The notes below the pieces were generated by a model. The model was not told the DNA's origin, ran no database searches, and saw only the letters and a list, made by a program, of their open reading frames with translations. From Sphaerolaimus hirsutus (Eukaryota; Nematoda; Chromadorea; Monhysterida; Sphaerolaimidae), in the NCBI GenBank assembly GCA_964036195.1, contig OZ038456.1:16740001-16804000 (forward strand): DNA of 64,000 nt, written 5' to 3'. Below, piece after piece: positions 34,518 through 44,500 of this stretch. Numbering within the stretch: position 1 is the first letter of the stretch; each line of letters begins with the position of its first letter. Position numbers and translations under genes: made by a program.

Positions 34518-37500
34518 GAGCACTGTTTCGACTGAATATAGGAAAAATCGCGAGAGCGCCGCACACAACCGAATGACCATATCTGGTGCAAAAATGAATA
34601 ACTGAATGAAAACGGTTGAACGGTGCCAGCACCTTTGTTGCCATGTTGTGATGCCACCCTTGTAAATATTTATGTAAAATACATGAATATGATTTATGTA
34701 TCTATTGATCAAGGCATAAAAAGTCTGTGGGAAAAACAATTTAAGTAGAAGAGTTATAAATAAAGATGTTGAAAAAACACGATTCCAGGCTTGAAAATAA
34801 AACACATGCAATTATGCGTGTGAATATCGAAAACGATGGATAGCACAGGATAACCTAGTTCAAACCTAAAATGTAGCGCATAGAAATTGCACAGAAAATT
34901 GTAGTTTTATTCATTCACATAAAACTAGGTACAATAAAAAACTACACAGAAAATCCACGACTAATTTAGGCTCTGAAAAAAACACAGGTAATTTGAAATG
35001 AAACAGATGTTCTACTTCCACCAGACCAAAACAAACTGGAAAAAACAATAAAAATACATCATCCAATGGCAAAAATAATCCCAAAGCAAGGTGTGCACAT
35101 GAATAATTTCACAGGGAATTCATGCATGCATGCACTACTGAATGCAGGTAAAAATGAGTCAATGTAATCCTGAAAGGGACATTTAGGCGGCGTAGTGGCT
35201 GCACTGACCAATATTCATGCCAGACGAGCTACCGTAAGACTGTGAATTTGACGGCTGGCGGCGGGGTGATTATTGGTTTCGCTGGCTACCCCGTGTATTT
35301 TATGTTTTGGCGTTTGAGCGCTAAAAATGGTGGCTTTTTATTGATCACATTTCAGAACTCAAACAAAGCACTCCGCCTTGTATGATAATTGAAATTACTG
35401 CGTATTTATGTTAACGTTTGGAAACGATTTCAACTGAGATAACATCAAAGAAGGTCAAATCAAAAGCAGTAACGTAAAAAACGGAGGTTCGAGCACTATC
35501 AATAATGCACGAAAAGCATGGATGCATGCAAGCACAACAGTAACGTAAAGCAAGCTGTACCTAATTAAGCCAGATTTTATGGCCAGGTAAAGCTAAATAT
35601 ATGCCTATATGAGACACGGTATAAATACATGGTATACGTCTAAATTACATCAAGCCAAAATCGTGCGGTAAAGTCGAGGGACAAAATGGTTGATTAAATT
35701 CTGGGTTATTAACCAGAGCAGTGTAGTCGACACTGAATGGCGAGTTTATTGTGGATAAAATAATTTGGTGAGTGAATGGTGACCACGTTTGGGCAGCATG
35801 CTTTGTGACATGAACTAAATCTTACATCTAAATTACCGCCAAATTGGTGTGGGTAGTTTCAGCCTGGAACAAGGCACAACAAATCACAATTGATAGCTCG
35901 AGCGTGCCAAATTTATTTTACAAGAGCATAGCCTAATCTGAAATACTAGTATAGAAGCTTATGTACCTACCTACATGCCGAAATATAGAGGTTATGTACA
36001 TTTAGGGTAGAAACAGAGCATGCCCCCGCTTATCAGGATTGTCATTTATCACAAATCACATCAGTACAATTCAGTTGTCAAAGCAGAAATACACACACAA
36101 GCACACTCCATTTTACACAAATTCCATCCATGATACCATACTGCTTACAATAATAAGGACATGGTATACAAATTTGCACCACTATTTAGAAACATTTGTT
36201 TTGTGGGATAAGAGAATGGATGAAGTTTATTTTGAAAGGACAACCACAATATTGATAAGAGATGATTTTTCAATAGTTCTCAAATTCAAATAATAAGTTC
36301 TCAAATTTACCTCCAGATTCCAAAAATCATTTATATCCTGTAGGTTTATAAGTTCCGTGTGGGGAGCAGAAATCTTTGCACCAAGATATTGATGAAAAAT
36401 TTCAATGGAAATTTCAGCTCAACAACAATAATTTCACGCAATAAAACTGTCCGATTTATTGTGATCAGTGCTGCAGAAAAGCATGCGAGACTCAATAGCC
36501 CACACTTGCACGCACCATTTAAGCTATTTATCAGGCATTTGAGTAGAGAAATAGCGCATGCTTTAAGCCATGCGTGACCGAAATGACACAATGGACTTTG
36601 AATTTTAGGGGTCGCTGGAATATTGCCAAGTTATAAATACTTTCAGTTTTGACCGGGAAGGTCCATTGGTAATAAAGTGACGCCATTGACTTTGGAACAA
36701 TGAAATGGCGGAAAACCTGGCGAAAAACCTGTCAAACAGCATTTTAAAAGGTACCACGATAGAAAATGAAACAAAATAATAGAATTCGGCACCAAAAAGA
36801 AGAATGTTCTAACCTAAAAAGGCACTGTGATTGTTTATAGAAACGATGTTCGATGAATGATTGAAGTACTACGTAAATATTCTGCACACATTGAATATTG
36901 CTAACAGAAGCTATGGTAGAAATGCAGAATTATTAGCAAGCTTATTTGCACACAGTTGCATTTGCATTCAAATTTGGACACGACACCTCCAAATATTTAT
37001 CTGAGGCGAAAACTTTGCCAGATATTTTTTGAGAAGAAATGTGCCAAGCGAATCGAAAATTCAGGTTGATAAAACCACATGGCGGCGTTTTCGCTCATCA
37101 CGCATAAAGCTTCGGTAGGTGTATACTTTGCGGACCGCAAAGTATTTACCCTACCATAATTTAATGAATAAAATCTTGTTATAATTTCGTAATTAATTAT
37201 TCCGTAGAAAAACGAAACATTATGATGAAAAAAGTGTAGCATTTTTGGTTTATTATTCAGTTGGGTTATGGGGCGTAAAAGAAGTAAAAGGGGTCCATGG
37301 AACGGCGTACTTTGGCGCCATTCCATCACTAATCATGTGTATACTTGTTGTTTTTGGAGGATGGCTCGCAGAGGTTCAATATATTGTGTTTTTCAAGCTT
37401 TAGAAGGAAAAAAGGGAGAAAAATCGCTAGATAGATAAATATGTAGATAGCTGGAGCGTTTGGGGTAACCCCCCCTCTCCAACCACCATATTGAACTCCT

Positions 37501-38369
37501 GCAGTGCCCATGAAGACCCAGTGCTCAAGCACGGGGGCCGTACCTAAGCACCGGGTCTAGATTGGCACCGGATATTGCTACTTGTGCACCGGGTAAACTT
37601 GTGCACTGGGTTCTAGCCGTCCGCTAAGTATAATATATACCTACTTCACAGGAAAACTTTTAGAAGCAACAAAAATACCACCACTCTTCGACAAACTTGC
37701 AAGTGGAGGTAAACAAAATTATTGAAATGCATTATGCATACCAGAAAATCATCGTTGCAGGTAAATTTAGCCGACATAAATATATTTCCAGACGTTCAGA
37801 AGCCTAGAAACTACTGGAAACAGGTCACCCAGCGCGAAGAACTGTGTACCTAGTATTTGAAAATATGTTACAATACTTGCCGGTAAAATATGTAGAATGT
37901 TCAAACAAAGTTGTTGTGAAGTGTGCATTTTCGAAAACACAATGGAATGCGACTTTTCCACTGTTTTACAGACAAAAATGCACTTAGCGCCCAGAAGCAC
38001 AATGAAGCCACCTGTAAAAACACGAAAATAGCGCCATTTTGGAAAGTCAGCGAGGGAATTTGAAGTGCTACATATGTATAGGGCACTTTACACCAAAAAG
38101 ACACTACGCGGTGATAGCGGAAAATCTGTAGAAACACATTCCTCTAAATTCCAGGCGAAGTGTCGCAAATTACAGGGTTGCCGGCAGTTGACACTTAACA
38201 TGGAATTTAATTTTTTTCACGGAATTTGTGAGAGTGAAACTTTGCCGGGAACCGGTCACATGGCACTGTATGTAAGCGGCTGGCATATCGTTTTTTGACA
38301 CAGAATTTTGTGTTTACCTATGCCATTTTTCGAATTGCATTTTGTATTATGAGATCGAGAAAGCATTTA
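34518..38369. other. Gene-poor spacer with repeat traces
   Basis: No gene recognised. Around 37340-37500 lies an eroded CAGGGGTCTCC-family copy (CGCTAGATAGATAAATATG, GGGGTAACCCCCCC), and GGCGCCATTCCATCACTA near 37314 is the end of a TAGTGATGG-family element. Confidence 0.4.
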
Positions 38370-38480
38370 CCGTATATTCTCGAATAATGCCCCAGGAGGT
38401 TACTATTTCGTAGGAAGTTTTGAAGCGGGTAGTTATTCAAGGGGGTGTTTATCAAGGGGGTGTTATTAAATGATATACGG
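38370..38480. mobile_element. TA-flanked MITE, CCGTATATTCTCGAATAATG
   Basis: A 111-bp copy with ends CCGTATATTCTCGAATAA and TTATTAAATGATATACGG and TA on both sides. Confidence 0.75.
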
Positions 38481-38974
38481 TAATCAAGAAATCAAGACAA
38501 AACGCCCCCAGCGGCCAGAAATGAATGCAACACACTGAACATAACGCACCAGGTGTACCAGAAATTGTGCACACCGCGCATTGTTTACCAGCTGACCTGC
38601 GGTCACCTTTCATGTATAAGTGGACGCAGTGATTTGTAAATGTGAGGTATGCACTATTGTATTTTGGCGGACATAATGTGCACACACAAACGATAATGCC
38701 TTGTAAACTGAGGTAATAAAGTTACCCCAGATGCGTTTGCAGTATTTACATCAGAATGCATTTGTTCACGCGGTCACTGGGAGTGTTAAAATTCATGTTC
38801 AGTGTTAAAAGTCACAGAGCAAACATTTTTGAGAAGGAATGTTTTGATAATGTGTTATGTTATGGAAATGTGTGATGTTATGAATGTAATCTGTGTTAAT
38901 AAAAAACTTTAAGCATGTGCGCATTTAAGACCGTAAACACAAGAAATAAAATATTATATTTTATCTGTACTGTA

Positions 38975-39361
38975 CCGTATTTCTCCGTGTAAAGGACCCC
39001 CCGTGCACAACACCCGGGGTGTTATACAGCTGCATAGCACCCCGGGGTGCTATGCTAGGTTTCAAAAAATCACTGATTTGATATGCTTAAATATCGCTTA
39101 AATGGCGCGCGCCACTCATTGTAATTCCGCGGCGCGCATTTTTCCATTAGATTGCTGCACGCTGGGAACCGAAAAAGCTTAAATATATTGTGACGCGTAT
39201 CATAAATTTAAAACGAAAGCACACTTTTTTAGTTTAGTCCAGTTTCCGTGTATAACACCCCCCGACCTAACACACGGGTGTTATACAAGTTTTAAAAAAA
39301 GGTTGCTGGAAAGGGTCTCGATTTTGTATAGCACCCGGGTGCTTTACACGGAGAAATACGG
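38975..39361. mobile_element. TA-flanked MITE, CCGTATTTCTCCGTGTAAAGG
   Basis: Ends CCGTATTTCTCCGTGTAAAG and CTTTACACGGAGAAATACGG, with TA on both sides. Inside are ACACCCGGGTGTTATAC-type palindromes. A fourth subfamily sharing the CCGTATTTC terminus. Confidence 0.78.
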
Positions 39362-39661
39362 TAGTAGACATTACACTTCCCGGTAGCCTAGGTAGATCTA
39401 GTTGCCGCTTGAGAAAATACAAGTTATGACCACAATGACGAAAATTTCAATAAAGAAGCATATTTTAATACCGTAATAGCTTAAATAAATCCCCTTGTAT
39501 TGATATTCTTCACATCTGAACCCAATAAATTGGCCATCGACTTGAAATGACGACGAAATAATTATCTAACCCAGAATTAATCTCCATTGATTAATGGGCA
39601 CGCGAAAAATCATGGAATTTTGAGACTCACATTTGTTTTAAGCACATTTTAGGGTTGGGGG

Positions 39662-41024
39662 CAGAGTTGTACAAATACTGGTATTTTTGGAAAACGTAAA
39701 CGTAAACGTAAATACCTTTTCCAAATCAAAAGTATAAATACTAAAACGTAAGGTATTTTTAAAATACCGGGGAAAACGTAAGGTATTTTTAAAATACCGG
39801 GGAAAACGTAAAATAAAACGTAAACGTAAAAATTATATACTGTATATCCTTGAATAAGACCCCCCTTGAATAACACCCCCCTGTTGGCCAGGTGAGGAAA
39901 AAATAACGCCCCCCCCCCTTGAATAACTCCCCCCTCTTGAATAAGTCCCTCCTCTGGGTAAAACGATCGATGAGCAACACACGAAAATGAAAACGAGACA
40001 AACAGAAAAATAAAGCTATGTCTGGGCTGATTCATCGAATGGGGTTTGGTGTGTGAAACGAAAAATACAAAAGAATGTTAACCTATGATATTTTTAGGTT
40101 TAGATGATTGAACACGAATTTTAGGTTGGATCCGTTGTTTTGTTAGTGTTGAACTGGTCATTTTCTGCATTAGATGTGTCGACGGAATGCATACAAACAA
40201 TGAATAAAGTGAAAGTTTTCCTGGAAGTTTTGAGGAAAAAATCACTCCCCCCCTTGAATAGCCCCCCCCCTTGAATAACTCCCCCCTCCAAAACCTCTGA
40301 CGAAATAATAACGCCCCTGGGGTCTTATTCAAGGATATACAGTATAGTGCTTCCGCTATCAGAGAATACAAAAACACAATGTTTTTTTTAACAATATGGA
40401 TGTTCATATGATCTCCATCAACATTTCCTGCTTACCTGTATTTTATATATATATTTAGAATGATGGGACCGGGATATTGAATTGGGATTGGAGTTGACAT
40501 TTTGCGTTGTTGTCAACTACTGGGTGTAGGGCCATAATGTGCCAATTCTGTAAGAGGAAAACTAAAAAAATATGAGTGAGAAGTAATGGCAAGTTGAATG
40601 GCAAGTAAAAATTGAAAGAAAAGTAAATTTGTAAGTGAAATGACAAGTTTAAAGACAAATGGTCAGTCATGAGAAAAGACTAAAAATGTTTTTGACTTTT
40701 TTTTGCATTCCAGTTCTCCCTCACAAAAATACTTTCCTTCAACTTTTTACTTTTCACTTGCAAATTGGTGTTTGCATTCTCCAATTGCGGAATTAGAACT
40801 CCTCAACATTAGAACATGTTGAACTCATCATAATACACTATACTTGTCAAACAATACGGTTCCGTGTAGCATATTTTTACGTTTTCTCTGGTACCCGGGT
40901 AATTGTGCCAGGAAAACGTAACAAAGCGTAACGGTATTTTTGGAAAGCGTAAACGTAAACGTAAGTATAAATACCTGAATAACCGGGTATTTCGGGTAAA
41001 CGTAAATACGTTTTCGCAACTCTG
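39662..41024. mobile_element. hAT MITE of GTAAACG repeats (CAGAGTTG ends), interrupted
   Basis: Starts CAGAGTTG, ends CAACTCTG, flanked by the perfect 8-bp duplication GTTGGGGG. Arms are AACGTAAACGTAAACGTAAA with ACCGGGGAAAACGTA words. It carries the nested TA-type element 39840-40342. Confidence 0.85.
39840..40342. mobile_element. TA-flanked MITE, CTGTATATCCTTGAATAAG, nested
   Basis: Ends CTGTATATCCTTGAATAAGA and TCTTATTCAAGGATATACAG, TA on both sides. Younger than the surrounding element. Confidence 0.78.
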
Positions 41025-41277
41025 GTTGGGGGTGGGGGTTGTGAAGCTCTGTTAAGTCGACTATATCACACAATCATTTTTACTTTTTAATATTTTACAA
41101 TTTTCATGAATTATGATTCTTACAACGCCTAAAAATTTATAAATAGTTATTGGAAATTGATTTTTATCCAGCCACAATGAAGCAGAAGCGCCACAATCGA
41201 AGTAAATACATGAATTATTCATTTATTTCAGAAGCCCGCATCCCATACAACATAAAATCACAGCAAAATAAACAAAA

Positions 41278-41534
41278 TCAACTTTGTTCCATAGGCGAAT
41301 CACTCGTATTATTACTGTCGACATTTTCACCATTACTAGCAGTGCCTATTTTGTCGGCTTCGCACGTTTCCGTAGTGGGACCTGGACCAGTCGAGAACAG
41401 AATGGCGGCTTTTTCTCTTTGCCGCAACATTTCGTCACTGGCGTAGCGGTCAATTAGTTCCCGCTTTTTGCGCTCTAACAGAGCCATTTCCACCTGAGTT
41501 GACGGGAACGGTCGCAAATTTGTCAACTGGAACA
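41278..41534 (-). CDS. ISY1: ISY1 exon 8 and stop
   Basis: Starts after TTCACCACAG, adding FQLTNLRPFPSTQ before the conserved VEMALLERKKRELIDRYAS. It ends NNTSDSPMEQS and TGA at 41278. An alternative acceptor at CAACTCAG would omit the insert but breaks the phase with exon 7. Confidence 0.85.
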
Positions 41535-44500
41535 CTGTGGTGAATTTCTCAGGTTGGAGACAACAATTCGTAGATGACAAATGTGATTCTCAAAACAACA
41601 AAACAAAGTGATAAATTTAAAGCCTAGACGCAAATTTCAAAAACTTCCAAAGAATAGCGAAACTGATCTGATCACCACCAAAAAAAATAAAAAAAATAAA
41701 CTAGCATCTTTTTGAGTCGGCACAGCTGGTGGGGCGATTAATACAGGCTCCCCTCTCTCATCTAATATCACTGAGGGCGCTGCCTGAAATTGTTGTCAGT
41801 TTTGGGCAGTGGTAAAAATAGGTTACACTGGGAAAATTAGCTAATTTGGGGCCCAAATTGTCGCAAATTTTAATCACCAGGGGTAGGAAAGGGGCGGTTG
41901 ACGGGGTCATTTTTATAGATTTTTCCTTTTACCTGAAAACCACTAATTCACGTTCCTTATTGACCATTTTCAGCTAATTTTACCACTTTGTTCTTATCAG
42001 GGACGTATCCAGGATTTTTGAGCGGGGGGGGGGGCTGCTTGTTTACGGAGGCCGGCGAACGGGGGGGGGGGGTCAGCCCCCCTCAAATTTTACCTACACG
42101 ATAGCGGTATGGCGTCCGGGCACTGGCCCATTCGTAGGCGCCACGCCATGGCGCCATTGGCGTTGGCGCCAGAAATCGCTTATATGTATGCAAATATACA
42201 TATGAGCGAACAACATTCCAAATAGTGTATTAAATAGTGAAGTGAAAATACGAGGACCGATTTACCAACAATACACCTGCGGGATTGGCAAATGCGCGCT
42301 TGTGCGCAAAATGTTTTACATTACACCTTCAAATGTGGTAGTAGAAGTTGCATTTTCACCGACTTTTTCATGTCTCACCCGGGAACGGGCCCCTGGATAC
42401 GTCATTGGTGCTTATATATATATACAGGGACGTATCCAGGATTTTTGAGCGGGGGGGCTGCTTGTTTACGGAGGCCGGCGAGGGAGGGAGGCTCAGTCCC
42501 CCCTGAAAATTTTAGCTACATAGTGGCTGAATGGCGCTGGCGCCATTAGTAGGCGCCACGCCATGGTGCCATTGGCGTTGGCGCCAGCGCCATTGAATGC
42601 TGTATATGTATGTAAATATACATACAAAACAGCGAAAAGTTCAACATTGAGTGTATTTATAGCGATTTGCGGCCACATGGAGCAAATCTGATGACAATAC
42701 CTTATGTCTGGTGAAGAATGCGCGCTTGCGCGCAAAATTTTTGACGCTGACGTTGAAAAAGTCGCATTTTCCGGTCACTTTCTGGTCTCGCCCCGGGCTG
42801 CAGCCCCCCCGCCCCCCCTGGATACGGCCCTGTATATATATATATATCTATCTATCTTTTTACCTGTTTTAGCGATTTATCCCCCTTTCTTCCTTCTACA
42901 ATTAGAAAAATCACATTTGAACCACGCCAACCAACACCCAATGTCTTTACCCTAAATCCTCGAATAAGTCCCAGGGGAGTTAATTTTTCGTCAGAAGTTT
43001 ATGAAGGGGAGTTATTCAAGGGGAGAGTTATTCTAGGGGGGGTTTCTCGGAAAACTTGAACTTCCTTCATTGTATGGATGCAGTCTGTCAACTCGTGTAA
43101 TTTCACTGTCCTACAACAACAAAAATGTGTATACTTTGCGTACACACCATGTATCTGCTGTCGCTGCTGTAGGCTAATATTGTTTTGTATTTTTGTATTG
43201 TATCCTTTTCATACAGAGGGAGCTTTTCAAGAGGGGGGAGTTATTCGAGGGGGGGTTATTTCCTCGCCTCGCCAACAGGGAGTTATTCGAGGGAGGGCTT
43301 ACTCGAGGATTTGCAGTAAGCTATCTATCCCACCAGAGGAGCTATTCGCTATTTATCTATCCAACTCCACGGAGCGTCAAAAACTGGAATACCCCCGAAA
43401 TGACTTCAACCAACATCGCTGGCATCCGGCTCTGCATCCTCCTGAACATGATATATATCGATCGCGTCATCATCCTCATCACTTCCAGCCGATTTTCTCC
43501 GCTTTCTGGCGTCGACATTTTTGGACGTCTCATTTTGTCCGCTCGACGCCAGTTTTTGCTCGCGCCACTCGGCTACTGAAGCGGCTCGGGCTGAAATTGT
43601 TTCTTTTCCTTCTTTTTTTTGTGAATGTCTGGTTTGTGAGGGATTTTTGGATTGCGGAATTGCAGGGTGGATTTGCTAGATGGTGTGATTCGGTATTTTT
43701 TTACAAAAGGTGTATTTTTATGTCAGTATTTTATTACACGTCAAATTATCCGTAACGCTCCAGGCTCAATCCTTCAATATAATTGGCTAAAAAGCCTTAA
43801 AAATTACCTACAAATTATTAAAAATGAAATCACACCTTTTTTCTCAGCCTCAATTTCCAACGGGATTAGCACCCCATCATCGTCGTCCATGTACCTGTGT
43901 TGTGGAAAAAAATATCAAAATAGAAAATAAAATGAATGGTAGGTTCTTAGTTTGTTCGTCCATTTCGGGTCTCCACGCCTTCAGTTAATCAGTTTTGTCA
44001 GGTTTGAAAGAACTTTGAGTTGAAAATTTTAGCCACTTTTCCCAAAATCCCAGAACAAATAGGGTAGCTGCCCCTGTAAAACTTAAAATCAGAAATCCTT
44101 CATTTGACCAACCCATAATAATCAGCATCGATATATTTCATCAACTCAGCCCTGGTTTTGCGACCCTTCTCCTGAGGAACTGGTTGAAATAGTTCACGAA
44201 CACCTGGTAAATCGCGAGCGGCGCCGAAATATTTGTAGCCGCGCGTACCCGGTACCTCTTTACCTGAAAATAAGGGCAGGGGTATCTTGAATTTTGACCC
44301 TCCGAGTGGTTGGATAGATAGCAAATCGCTCCTCCGGAGGGATAGATAGCTGAAAAATTTTCTGGGGGGGGGGTTGGGGGGGGGTTTGGGGGGGGGTTGT
44401 GGTGGTTCGATATATAGGCTTTTTCGGGGCATAGAAGGAAGAAAAGGGAGAAAAATCGCTAAAAGTAGGTGTAAAATAGCTCAAAATGGGTATACAAGAG

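Noticed and set aside
41697-41701. GC-AG intron for ISY1 exon 7 (GAT / GCTAGT)
   Set aside because: A GT-AG alternative with matching phase exists using GTTTAT and the CACCACAG acceptor at 41535.
43078-43755. 225-codon open frame on the plus strand
   Set aside because: It runs through a MITE and its eroded host element and then antisense to ISY1 exon 6; the minus-strand reading matches ISY1.
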